Shown here one piece after another: positions 1 to 12,866 of a stretch of DNA of 64,000 bases. The stretch is from assembly GCA_001931875.2 (NCBI GenBank), contig MSJH02000818.1, positions 482,959 through 546,958 on the forward strand, given 5' to 3'. This DNA comes from Byssochlamys sp. IMV 00236. Lineage: Eukaryota; Ascomycota; Eurotiomycetes; Eurotiales; Thermoascaceae. The position numbers were made by a program, and so were the translations under genes. Below the pieces are notes generated by a model that worked only from the letters and a program-made list of their open reading frames with translations, had not been told where the DNA came from and searched no databases. How positions within the stretch are numbered: position 1 is the stretch's first letter; every line of letters starts with the position of its first letter.

Positions 1-2259
1 TGTCGAGATTCCGAAATGAGAGGACCTGAAACACCAAGGTGTATCTATCAGGAAACGACGGAATTAAGAGAATGACAGTCGTCGAATTAAAATGCAAATA
101 AGGATTGGAATTAGTTGGAAAACAATATTAATGAGAGGTCAGTGTCGACAATAGTCCGCACACTGCAGTCGAAGGTGGCCAGGACCCAGATATAAGTCTG
201 CTTGGCCTAAGCTAGAACGTGCGAGGATCTCATTAGCAGGTGGTATTTAGAAGCTAAGGATTAGATTTCGGGAATACAGGGGACATGTATGAAGGGAACA
301 GCCAGGCTAAAAAGCAAGTGAAGCGAGGTAGAAGGAGGTCTCCTTGACGAGTGGTACTAACCCAGAATAAAGGCCTTCAGGCAGAGGGCACGTTGCAACC
401 CTTACCGTGACGGCGAGTCTGGCATCTAGGCTGGGACAGGACGCAGGAATGAACCTGAGGAACTGGCTGTAGGATACCGGTCAAGAGATGAAGCACGAGT
501 CAACGCCTCCACCCCTTCGATCCGATAACTTAGGCGTGCAGGCCTGTATGTGCCGCGGAATGTGGGGAACACCAGCGGGACAGGGACAACCCTATCTAGG
601 GGCAGATTGTCAGGGGAGGTATTATGCACGCGAAGAATGATCAAGACGTACACTTTTGAAGACTCACGTCGTTCAATTATCTGGTACAGACCTGAGATAG
701 GTACGTCCAGAGAGCTGTTCAACGGCTGAAAAAATGGTCCACAAGGGAAAAAACGATGCGGATTTTTACAGGTCGAGAAACTTTCTGCAGGAGACGAGTG
801 CGTTAGCTTATTCTCTCGGCATGTACTGCGCTCTAAGAAGTCTGTCGAAGATATTGTCCGAGTGGAAGGAGAGCGCGTTGTGCACCGAGGTATGTGAGGA
901 CTGAGACTCTCATTCCCAGAAGATAGCCGACCGAACGAATGCCCACACACCACCCCTATCGTGTCGCGACCTCCTTTATGTTAACCTCACGGCTGGCCTT
1001 TGGCTATGCCTGAAGTTAACGGTACGTCGACTACTCGACGTTTCTTCCCAACACGCTACCTTACACGGGTCTCGCAGTGGCACACCCGTGTACTTCCCTC
1101 TCCAAGGAATGAGATGCCCTCCAGCGCGGTCCCAATTCTCATGCACCGTTATCTTTACCAAATCCTCGACGTACAAGACTTCCTTAGACTGATATCAAAG
1201 CTGACGAAGCTCGATTTAATGAAGCTCTGGGGCTCCGCAGCCCAGAGGATGATGAACCGATGATGGACAAGGCTCATGACCACGGGTGAAAAATTATCTC
1301 CGATTCCAGATTATATATTCCAGGCGGACGCAGTGAAGCATTTCGAAGCTCGATCGGTGGGTATGCCATGATATCTCGCGAGATTGAACTCGGAGCGGGG
1401 GGGTATAAAATTGCAGACATAAGGGAAAAAAAGAGGGCACCCTTACCTCTCAAAAGACACAACACCGAATCATATACACAGAAAATCGAAAAAGGCCAGG
1501 AAAAAGCAGCCAAAGAAGAATTCCTTCTTTTCTGTTCCTGTGTATTTCGCTCGTCTAACCGGCAGGAGCTGTATACAAGGAAGACTACCGTCGATCGTTA
1601 CGGAACGCGATGGCACCGTTGACTCGAGGGTAGAGGAAGGAATCGAAACTGGAGACTCGACGAGAGCTTCACAGGCGTCGAAGAGGGGGGAACGTCGGAG
1701 CAGAACTGACGGACACGGCTCGACTGGAGAACTGATGCAGCAGGCAGGATGCGGTGTCAACCGGATGGTCCAGTCGACAGATCACAGCCAATGGATCAGT
1801 CTCAGATCTCTCCAAGATTTTGGCGGAAGGAAGAGAGGAGGAGAGAACAAGAGGCGGAGATGAAGGAGGAGAGGGAGAGAAAGGTGAGGAGGGAGTTTCT
1901 CTCTCCAGGCGGGTGTAGAGGAGAGAAGGAGAAGAGATCAAGAGAACCGAGACGAGAGGTTGAGGTCCCTGGACCTTCTCTGTTCGAGCGTTCGCTGCCC
2001 GCGCCGTATGGTAAGACGTGACGGTGTCAGGGTGTATGGGTATCGGATTACGGGTACGGCAAGAGGCTCACCGCCGTCCGTACGGTTCCGTCTCGTTTCG
2101 TCTCGTCCCGGACCAGTACCAGACCACCAGCGCTGCTTGGCTGGTTTTGGTCTCCATCAGCCTAGGATGGGAGAGCGATTGGCTGCCGCTGGAGAGCCGC
2201 CGTCTCGGGGGGCTTTCTGCGCCGGCGTATGGAAACCAACGTCAGTGAGCAGGTATTAT

Positions 2260-2279
2260 TATTATTGTATACAATAATA
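2260..2279. repeat. 20-base perfect palindrome
   Basis: The two arms are exact reverse complements about the central GTATAC. The element continues on the left into further TTA triplets, so it may simply be a microsatellite meeting its own complement. It could form a small cruciform, or be a binding site for a dimeric protein. No gene close by gives it a role. Confidence 0.6.
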
Positions 2280-2730
2280 CATACGGGGGGGTTTCGTACG
2301 CCCGTACAGTTGGACGCAAGACCACCGCCTGGCTCGACCGCGCCTGTGTACGGCGTAATAGTTCTACACTATCTACGCGCGGGTATCCCAGCGAGTGGCT
2401 CCATGAAGCTGCGACCGGATGCTGCTTGATTACTCGCGCAGGACGTTGAACTCAGTAGTAAAGTCAGAACCTGGCAGGGTCTGCCTCATGGGGCCTGAAC
2501 GCGGAGCGACTGCCAGCACGGTAAGTGCTCGACACCGCCCCAGTTTTGGCGGTCGCAAAAAAAAAGAAGCCTGAGCCTTTCAGGAGAGAGAGACCCTCTT
2601 TCGAGCATATCATGCATTCACTGTCGCTGCTACTTCGTCCCCCCACAAGCGGCTGCTCATCATCATCCTGATGCGCGACCCCTGGGCGGAGAATAAAAGA
2701 GCGTTTCCAGGGTGCGGATGTATGTAATTA

Positions 2731-2751
2731 ATTATTATTATTATTATTATT
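2731..2751. repeat. (ATT)n microsatellite
   Basis: An uninterrupted run of ATT triplets about 21 bases long, flanked by TAATTA. This is a simple repeat in non-coding DNA. Confidence 0.8.
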
Positions 2752-5700
2752 TCAGGGTCAAGCGCACCGGTACCGTAGACAAGTCGTTTTCTCCACGATT
2801 TCCGGACCTTCGTAAGAATCGGCTTGGAGCCTCCTGAAAAACTCTCTAAACCTCCACGGTTCAGCGCGCGACGAGTATCTAATTAGTAGTAGTAGTACCA
2901 AGACGCTTGCTCAGTACAACTTAGTGGGGGATGATCCCCGTCGCAGAAGAGAGAGAGAACCGGTCAGCCAGTGGCCGCTAATCGCATCACCCCCCATCCG
3001 GCTCAAAAGCCAGTTCGCCTAGAACAGTAATATTAATCTCTCCCAAGCTGCGTCAGATTGATACCGGACGCCTGCTCTTCTGCAGCCTCCGATACTGCTG
3101 TTGATGCCATGCAGCCTCTGCGCCGCCGCTAATATTCTGTGGTATCGTACGCGCTCTCGCGCGACTTGCAAAGGAATCCTGATCACTTAACCCGCAGAAC
3201 CGGGACGGTTGGGGTTCCTCAGCCCTTCCACATGTTGGATGAGCCGCTCTGTAACCCCATCTTAACTCCATTTGGCAGAAATGAAAATACGCTCGCGTCC
3301 CAGGCTCTACCACCGCGTCTGGCGAAACGACACGCCCGTGAGTCCATAAACCAGGTTTACCCTGAACACTTGGATAGCCCATCACGTCTCATTCCTGCAG
3401 TAGTTCCAGGCTGCAGCCGTGAGTGGAACTACTCTACACTGGCGCATCACCGGTTCTTTTGATATGGGGTTTCCGCTTTCATTTTTATCTAGTTAGTTAT
3501 CCACTATTATCAAGAGTCGCGGTGATAGGAATGTCTTCCCGGTTGATGCGGGGTGCGCCTCGACAGGTATCATCGAACGAACTTCGTCGAGGAAACAGAA
3601 TCAAGACATCAAAGACGGTATTTGGCCATCGCTAAGATCTTCCTTTGACCCTTACATCAGTCGCTTCGTAAGGTGACATGTTGTCTATCCGGTAGCGCGG
3701 TTCTACAAAGAATGCCTTTTTTTATCGTCAAATGCATGATAATCCTCAAAGGGTCTAGATCCACAGACAATTACTCGCTGGTCTAGAAGAAGATCGGACG
3801 GCGTTGCATGTAAACAGAGCCCTACAGAACGGAGTCCCTTCTCTTATTCGTGCTATGAGTAGATGTGGAAACAGCGGTCAAGTGGTCATCTTTACCGACA
3901 ATAGAGCTGGTTCTCTGATTCGACCAGCCATTTCATATATGGCACTTCATTCTAACGATGCTGCCATGTATGTACTACTATATCCTAAGCAGTGGACTCT
4001 GCAACTGTTTCGCTGTAGGAACCCGGAACCCTTACTTCTTCAGCATGCATTGTGTTGGTTGAAGTTCTGTGCCACATTGAAGAAGTGACATAGATTATTA
4101 CGGAGAGCTTTGGAAGATGATTAAGAAAGTTCCGGGTGAATGGCACTTTCTAAATTATCAGTTTGTGGTTGTTGTGTTGTGTCTATTCGGCTCCTTTATT
4201 TGCTTGTGTCAATTCGTCGCCATAATTCAGACAAAGGACACGCAAGAACCCGAACATGCCACAAGAGATTTTCCATCTCGTGTTCACAGCGTAGTTATTG
4301 TAGCCGAGGTCCCTACACTATTGCAGTATGTACTGTACTGTAGATTGATATACTTTGCTGGGACGAAGCAAGGGATGCCGGGGAAGCGGTTCAACCGGCG
4401 CGATACGGAAACCCTCTTTCTCTTTTTTGAGATAATCATCACTGTCAAACCACCGTTATCTGTCACCTGCCTGTCGGAGTGTATAATAGATTGCAACAGA
4501 GTTCAGGTCCTTTGTTTACTCTAGAGAGCAAAAACCCATTATTTGCAGCTAACTCTTTGGTCAGGATGTCCCATGATCTGGTTGATCCGCGGCAGATGGA
4601 ATCCCCTTGGCCATTTAGCCGCCGGACAGCCCCGGCTCCAACTGGTTGGATCCCGCCGCATGGCCTGCACCGGGCCACAGCCGGGCTTAACTAAAATTAC
4701 GGTACTGGGGGTGCAATCCTATCCGTCTGCTCCAAGCTGCGGCTGCTGCTGCTCCCTTGCAACTGCACAGCCGCTTTATCTAGAATCCATCCAGCCATGA
4801 GGTATGTAGTTATTCCTACATGTGAGATTATATTTCCCTTGCAATCATGAACGATCCTTCTTGCTGTAGGGCCGTAGGGCCCAACACCAGCCGCCAGCCT
4901 CACGTCAGATCCTTGTTCCTGGGTCTAGAGCTCTCCTAAGCTAACGATATCAGGAGATGGAACACGATTAGGATACGGTGGCTTTCCTGTACATGTTGGT
5001 TCCCGTAGTAGAAACATGTTAGCAGCGGTCGTAATCTGCTTAAAGCGACGGTTGCTAACGCCATTCCCCAGCATTGACGATAATCTCGAGTCTTCCAGAA
5101 CTATGGCAGCACTGCAGCAGTACGGAGTACTCTCGTAGCAAAATTCTTGATGAGCGCGTGTCTGATCACTAAGTCCAACAGCTGCTGCCTGCTCTCAATT
5201 CTGCTTTGACTTATTTACCCCTGTTTATGATGATTATTTCTTGCTGTAGATCGCTTCCGGTGTTTCGAGGCATAGATAGCTGCTTCGGCTTAGGTACGGT
5301 ACGGGAAAGTTTACTTACGACGGCGAGGCGCCCCTTTTCCCTCGACCCTTCGCGGTAAGCGCAGATCGTTTGAATAATGATAATGATAATAATACTCAAC
5401 CGGCATTATCTATATTTATTTATTAGAATGATTATGATCAAACCATTGTTCCAACTTCGCCCCAATTTCCACAGATGGGGGAGGAAACAGAAGTGGCAGA
5501 TGATGGGTAGTCTAGTCTGCAATATGATCGCAGTGATAAAGACATGGATTATACTTAGCCACCTGACATGTCCCATCCGCCGTCGTTCCGTCCTGTCTTT
5601 TCGACAAATGATTGGATAGGATTCGTCGAAACATATGCAGGGCAATAGGGGACACAACGACATGTTGCAGCGTACCTAGCCTCAAGCAGTAGTGGAGTTT

Positions 5701-8700
5701 ACTTTGGGCTTTTGCCCTTCGCGGCATCACTCCCGGAAGCTTGCATGGTTCATGTAAGGATCATCCTTCCAGAAGGACATGATAATAATAAGAATTCTAA
5801 TCCGCTGTGCCACACCAGATGTCCTTTCTTTACTCAGCTACTACTTACTCGTCTGAAACGTGCGCATGAAAGCAAAACCTCTTGGTAATCCAACCTACCG
5901 GACCCTGACGGGATGTCAGCGACTTAACAAGGAACACTAGACTAGTATCAAGTCTATCAAGTGCCACAAAACAGTTTTGGGCACTTACAACACGACCGTG
6001 ATTCTATATCTACCTTTTGAAAAAGAAGACAGGTAGTTTTACACGAAAGCGTTTCAATGCATTTGATATCACTATATTACGTGGCGTTCGTCCCGTCTCC
6101 AGCCATCCGACCGGAAGGTATATTATGTACTGTACAACGTTAAGCATAGTTGACAGTAAAACTCGCTATTAACATTACCAGATGAATCAAATAATGAAAT
6201 TGCCAGTTGCAACATATCATCCTCCAGTCCATGCGTTCGATCCTTAGGTCAGGGGTTAAGTATGTCTTACTGCGCGAGTCCGCGTGCATGGCTCTCTATA
6301 TATAGCATATGCATGGACTATGGTACTTATGTTTACATCACTGAAATCGCTTTCTGGAGTATTATTACGGAGTACTAAACGGTTCTCTTTCCGCCGCTCT
6401 CTCCTTACCGCGAAGCTGCAAGATGCACCTGCATATCCGGTTCCTTGCACAAGTGTCGTTACGAAGTCAATGCTCTGCAGTCTACCCGAAGCAACAACGC
6501 GTTTTACATCATGGACCCGTTAAATCATAAGTACGTACAGTATTTAGATACAGAACTGAGACAATAATACGTCGTTATCAAAGCAAGGGGAGATGCACAA
6601 CGAAGACGATAGCCTTTTCCTCTGTTTTTTCCACGAGGATTCTGGAACCCTGCTTACTCGGGGTTTCTGTGGTTAGTTGACTGCTCCGTAATTAACTTAA
6701 ACTGGTGAGGTGTGTGCAACGTGGAGAACGAGCCAGTACAGTAGTGCTCTAGTATCATTAGTTGAAGTGGTCTTTCCTTTACCAAGCATTCGTTGTCGGT
6801 GTGTCACGTCCGTGTGGAGACGACCCTCCTATTTCCGAGTTGCGTGTAAGTAAAAAAAGGACGACTAACTATTCCTGTACCAGGAGTAATAGGATACAGT
6901 ATAAAGATTTTTATGCCCATCATAGTTATATAATATAACACATGGAGATTTTCGGGTTCTTGGATCCCGGTCTTGAGCTTTCTAGATTTTTCTTCCTCGG
7001 GGCGTCGCTTAACCACCAGGAAATCATCTACTTTTTCTTGGGGCGACGGTTTTCTATACAATTACACGGGCGAATGATCCAAAAAGGTCAAGGGCAGTTG
7101 AAAGCGGAACAAAATAATAGATGTCAGAAATCCACAGCGGAGCGAGCAGCACGATGAGAGGCGAGAAGAGCGGGAGAAAATTTTTGTCTCGTCTCTCAAC
7201 GGACCTCTGCCATGCGAGAGATTGTAAAATGCAGAAAAGAACAATGGTCCGCTCCCCACAACGAAACAGCGGTTTGACATCAGGGCCCGGCCCGCCGAGG
7301 AAAACCTCGAAACAAAAAAGGAACAGATCGAAAGAAAAAGAAGAAAAAATCACTTCGATTTTTTTGTTTCCTCCGCCACCCCACTGCGATTATTTCCCAG
7401 TTCCGATCCACTACTGGGCAGGGCAAATCTGGAGGCTAGGTAAATCGCCGGACGGAGCGGGTTGGGGACCAAGTGGACGTAAGGCAGTTTTGATCATGTC
7501 ATAGCGGACAGTCTGGAAGGGCGGAAAGGGCAATGAGAGGAACGCTGGCGGAGGCATTCTCTGGCAAAAATCTGTTAGGCGCGGTGAAGAAAACGGTGAA
7601 AAAGACTGGTAGACTACGCGCGCGTTCGCATAGGCGTCGAATTTACTGTACAAACAGTCCACTCGTTATATATAAGACACGATACACCGAGTACCTGCAT
7701 CGAATCTCCACATTCGGAAATCAGTCGGGTGACAAAGGCAGTTTGAACTGGTAAGTCGCGGGTAACGCCTCGTGTTTCTCTTTGTTTTCGTCCTACGGAG
7801 CTCCGCTTAAGAAAAAAATTTTTTTTTTATCTTCCTTAAGCAAGCTACGAGTGTAGGTCGTGTACGAGGAGATGTCTAATTCTTTCCCCTCGCGCCAACA
7901 GGACAATGAGAATTCGTCTTCTTGATGTGCTACTGGTGGCTTAGTCTGGCTGAGCTATGATCCTTGATCGTTTATATATGTGGCTGAAAGAGAAAACATA
8001 ATAGGCAGATGCCAGGTCTTTAAGTCTCTAGGAGAAAAGTGGAATTTATACAAAGTAGCTGATGGAATAAAGATTGATATAACATGAACAACCATTTCAT
8101 CCTACAGAATCTACTGCTGCAAGAGAGCTAGCAAAAGAGCGGCATGGCGTTTGCCTGTATACTCGAAAGCGATGCAGGTTCGACGAATCAGAACGCCACA
8201 ATTCCGACTGCAGCATAGGCGATGAGTTCCCTTGCACGATAGATGGCAATATGCCTCTTTTGGGAAAACCCGCGTCTTGCCTTCGTCTGGGCTCAACTAA
8301 CGTCTCAAGCGCTCTTCGCCGTTCGCTTGTGTTCTGTTTACGTTCTTGATCGTTCCAAGGCGCGCTTTCGACTGGCTCAGAGCCTCCCAGCCGGCCTTAC
8401 CGTGTAAAGGGTCACAGACCAAGTGGTAATGGCCGTATGTATCCTATACAGAGGCTTACAGTATTGTAACATCAGAGGTGTAAGAAACGTACAGCACACT
8501 CGACAAGTATTCTATACAGTACAGACCGTCCCGGATACTACGCTGGATAGAGTTGACCGTAGGCAGACGAGGCGGATACTACTATCGTCAGAGACTCCAC
8601 AAACCCCAAAAGGATTAATATGGGTTCATATGGGTATCTTACCGTAGAAGGCCACGGAAGAGCCGATTAAAAAGGAGCATGCCGTCATCTGGCAGCTGTG

Positions 8701-10224
8701 CCAATGCCTTCTCTCCTGCATAATTGACCTCCTCTCAAACTACGGTACACATGCGGTCTGTGATCAGGATATTCGAGGACGACGGGCTTGATTTTCCTTT
8801 CAATAGTTTTCACTCTCGTTCGTTCGCGTCAATTCTTGCTCCTGGACGCTTCAACACGGCTCAGTTGCGGCCAGTTTGCCCGGAGCTTTACGTTACAAGT
8901 GTTGGTTAGGCATCCCACGAGAATACCAGGGGTTTCTACCAGATTTGCCCCCCCGGGCAAGCGAACAAACAGCATGGCGCACGCGAAGGCAACACAAAGC
9001 ACCATTGAAGGCGTGTCGACACAGCTCCATTGGCTTTGTCCCGCTGATTTGATGTTGTTGACCGTACTCTCTATCTAAACATCGCGTTTATATTTATTTA
9101 TTGTCGATCAGGCGCGTTGTGATTCTCGTCTTTTTGGTCCCAGAGTTCCTGGCCCCCCCGGAAAGGATTGCGACTCCTGAACCCACTTCGCTGGACGGTC
9201 AAACAGGTAAAGAAGCTTCAGCCGCGTCCCGGCACGCGATCATTTCGGAGTCACACCGAGTGCGGAAACTGCAACAGATTCTCGTCATCTTGAAGGAAAA
9301 TAGTAGCGTTATCATTATCGATGGATTGAGCTGCAACTTCGGCCTTCTGAATCATGCTCAGCGTAGTACAAAACTTGAATGCCGTTGGTTTGCGTCTCAC
9401 ATCCCCGGGATGGGTCCTTCGAGACTTCAATGCCCTCTGGTTCTTGAAAGTTGATCCATAGAGTCAATGGGATTATATACTTGCACGTTTATGCTGGAGT
9501 TATTTATGAACCCCGCGTTGGCTGACATAGGAGTCCTTGTCAAATCCCTCTTGCCACCGACGAGAGGAAAACATCCATGCACATACTATCAAATTAGCAC
9601 GCCAGCATGCTGTGATTTATGCTTCAGTCTGAAAGCCAATGGCCAAGCAGGACAGGTACTCAAAACACCATGATTTCCTGTTATAGGAGTTTAATGAGCC
9701 AAGCCCGAAAGAACCTGACATTATTGAAGGTTGAAGGTCGTGCTAAACTCGAGACAGAACCTGCGCCGCTGAAACTGCAGCTATGCCTACGTCTGGTTGC
9801 GCGTTGATGGTTTACCCGGAAGTATAATCGACTTTTGCGATCGTGTACGATCGTAATCAACAACGCCATCCATCAATGGCTATTCTTGTAAACGGGAAAA
9901 GGAAATAATAGACCTACATTGAAACACAGGCATATTTCCTCTAGTCGTATTTTGTTCTTGAATTTTGAGACGCCCGAATGCAGCTGGCGTAATGATGTGT
10001 AGATGGCATCTACCTGCAACGCCGCCTGTAGTAAGCATTCTTCTTTTCTTAATTGCCTTTGTCTCGTGCTCTTTTAACACAAATCAGGTACTTGATTTAG
10101 CGAGGTTACGTCTAGATGTATCACATAAATGATCCAAATTTCGGGAACACGCTATGGCTGAGTATGTTGTCGTCGCGCGCTTATAGCTGGCTGCGAGATA
10201 GATGTAATAGTCGCAGATAAACTT

Positions 10225-10950
10225 CTAACTATCCTTTGCGTCGGAATCGCGAACCGCTTGCCTTGCCTGCTCCCAGGTCTTCGCGTCCCAGAATTTCAAA
10301 TGGATTAGTTTCCTGGTAGCCACGCGATAGGTCCTTGTCGGAGACTCCCAGATGCGCGTTTCGCTTGCGAAGGTTCAATCAGAAATGCTAGATGCAATTG
10401 GCGCTCTTTACACTGCTATGATGCATTCGATCCCCTGAGAGAGACACCGACAAATGCTTTTGATTGAATCTGGTCGAAAGTTTCTGGCGATTGTGGCACT
10501 CGACAGTGGAAACCCAGCTCCACGAGTGCGTTTATCAACGCGGAGTTGCCATTTAACAATACTTCGAACGCCCCGCAGTCTTCTAACCTTGTAAACATAG
10601 CTTCCAATCAGGTCTCCCGATTGAACTTTTCTCCTCATCGATTCAGCTCACAATGTAAGAGAAAGACAGCGCCTTGGCAGTAGTAGACGTCGCAGCTGCG
10701 CGATCTGCGCGAGTAATGCCAGGTTTTCTTTCGCCCGCGAACCGACCTGAAGCATGATTTGCCCCAAAGCCTCCACGAGCCAGATCTTGCGCTTGATACT
10801 AGCATATGCACGCAAAGAACCAGGCAACCCCTGGCAGAGAGCAGGAAATAGTTCCTACTGGGCTGAGACTGCGGCATAGCCAGAGTTCAAATGCGTATCT
10901 TATCAGGGATCCCACGACAGAGAAACGAGGGGCACGCTCAATAGCCCCTC
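10225..10950 (-). pseudogene. decayed minus-strand gene of unknown family
   Basis: Three protein-like segments follow one another on the minus strand. The first, about 10950-10660, reads through an in-frame TAG and a TGA/TAA pair and contains ELFPALCQGLPGSLRAY and IWLVEALGQIMLQVG, ending beside a possible GTGAGC donor. The second, about 10640-10416, contains AFEVLLNGNSALINALVELG. The third runs from about 10400 to a TAG at 10225-10227 and contains IWESPTRTYRV and KFWDAKTWEQARQAV. The segments lie in order on one strand and look coding, with Leu/Ala-rich helices and Trp-rich stretches, but stops and frame changes break them. I do not recognise the family. Some stops could be C-to-T changes of Gln codons, as repeat-induced point mutation would leave, but a few stops cannot prove that. 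The alternative is chance open frames. Confidence 0.35.
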
Positions 10951-11555
10951 GTCATTATCATCCGCCGCACCGCACGGGCAAGCCACCCCATACCAGACCG
11001 AGTGACGTGGCAATCCTCCGATCTTTTTGGGAGACCTATGAGATACCATATACACCCTGCGTACATGACATCGATACAGGAACCGGCAATAATTACAACT
11101 ACTGCTTACCTTCAATGCCGTGCTGTGTTGCGTGCTCTAGGTTGCACTGCTCTTCGTCGCGTCTCTACCACAGCTGGACGGCGATATCATGGCTGGCTAC
11201 TAAGCGTTGTTATTTCAGGTTCTGTGCCGTTGTTGCATAAAAAAGCAAGGTTTCTCGATGTTCGTTTGCGACACAGGGGTCGGATTGAAATACCGCCTGG
11301 TTCGGGTGCGCGTGCTTGTTGTAATCATTGATCGAGACGATGAACGCTCAAGCAATAAGTAATACTTACAGTTCTCTAGAGAAATTGCAGCTTCGATACA
11401 TTGGGCGACGGTATTATACTCCAACGTCAAAGTCTATACTCCCATGGATTACTTACCTGCTCCGTCTCGACTTCCTGTATAACGTGTTATACATCAACGA
11501 TCATGTGGCATATGGACTATCAAAACTTCCTTTAACACGAAAGCGAGTTCGGTGA

Positions 11556-12537
11556 ATATCAGTTGACAATCGATTAAAGGTATCGGAGCCCTCCTTACTA
11601 TGAGAAGAGATGCCCTGGCCTAAGCTGTGACTGCGAGCTGTGATAGCTAATAGGGTGCCTCACTCATCAAAGCATAGAGAATTTCATCGATAATCCTATT
11701 AATGGAACATACCATAACATCCCTCTAATTACCCGACTAGCTCTCTATAGAATGTCTAGCGAGCCAGAACCATCCTTACAGGATATGTGTTGTCAGCTCT
11801 CTATGAACAAGCCCGATGCACGAATCTCATGATAGATAGGACAACCCATTCTTGCTGCTGTATATATGACTTGTTCTTTCTTCTGATACCCTCTAGACGA
11901 GGCATTCCCGATAAATAGAACAAGCTACCTTGTCTAGTAAACTTGGAATATCTGTGAGATAGTTATGCATAGACAAGCGCTTGATCAAGGATGAATCATT
12001 CTTGCTCTATCTCACTTCTGCCAATGCTGACATATCCTCGTTACAATGCTTTTTCCAGAGGCTATAATAACTATCATTATTGGTAGTGAATGGATGCGAT
12101 TCATTTGGCTCGACCGAGAGAGATTTTTCAGTCCCATCTGGACAAGGAAGTCTCGTATTGTATAGGATTTCGCTTGGACCATCAGGTCTTCTCTAAACGG
12201 GCTTATACTTATTTCTATGTTGGATAGATTCTAGCATATTCTTACCTGTTTTCGCCAATGTTTCGAATTCTGAGGGGTCAAACTTAGGAGATAAGGGTGA
12301 TTCAATAAGGAAATTCATCAGATATCTCATAACTATGTATATGGTACTCCGTACACTTACCTAAGGTAGTTAGCCTAGACTAGCCGATGGACCACTCCTG
12401 GCATATAATGATGACCTAGCCAGAATGAATGAGATAACCATGTGTACTACCTAGTGCATCTATTAGCTCATAAAATGCCTTGTAGAGACTGGGAACAGCA
12501 ATCAAGCATTCAATATTTTTCTAATGTACTGTACATA
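11556..12537. other. AT-rich, stop-dense stretch without ORFs
   Basis: No open frame longer than about 60 codons occurs here on either strand. The base composition is richer in A and T than in the neighbouring UTP4 gene. I see no structural RNA or mobile element. Its right end grades into the UTP4 promoter. Confidence 0.5.
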
Positions 12538-12866
12538 CTAGATACAGGACTTTCCAGCCAACTGAAACATAGGGGTAAGTGGAACCGAGTCACGTGATGA
12601 TACGGCCCCGGGCAAAACTTCCCCATAGGAAAAATGTTCGGCGGGCAGAAAATAACCGCGAAGAAAAGATAGCAACCGCTGAAAAAAGAATCGCAGCACC
12701 AGCAACACCCTCGTCAACGCAATATCTCGGTGCGTGACATGGCTGCATAGCGGGCGACTTCGGTCGTAGAAGGCACAGATTGATCGCGATACTTTGTCTG
12801 CCTTCTTCATTTCTGGATTTCAGCGCAAAATTTCAGACCGAGTTCACCGCAGCTATACCGTCAGCC

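Larger units (their letters stand above)
1..10224. other. gene-poor region, no convincing intact gene
   Basis: I could not support any intact gene in this 10-kb stretch. Open frames here are short (longest about 175 codons at 426-953, minus strand), do not join through plausible introns into a recognisable domain and have no homology I recognise. The stretch contains a (TTA)n tract at 2731-2751, a 20-base perfect palindrome at 2260-2279, an A-run next to a T-run near 7811-7829, and patches of GC-rich (4600-4690, 8340-8400) and AT-rich DNA. It may be an old, degraded accessory or subtelomere-like segment. The window alone cannot show where it lies on a chromosome. Confidence 0.5.

Noticed and set aside
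426..953. 175-codon minus-strand ORF
   Set aside because: Composition is random-looking, with no domain, signal or splice continuation; it is probably chance in a gene-poor region.
9239..9673. Possible sirtuin-like relic (frame with KLQQILVILKENSSVIIIDG, then GLY...LELF downstream)
   Set aside because: The order vaguely fits a sirtuin, but GAGIS, PDFRS, the NID motif and the zinc cysteines are absent, so the similarity is too weak.
10806..11240. 144-codon plus-strand ORF
   Set aside because: It overlaps the minus-strand relic and has no recognisable motif; low-complexity His/Pro/Thr stretches.
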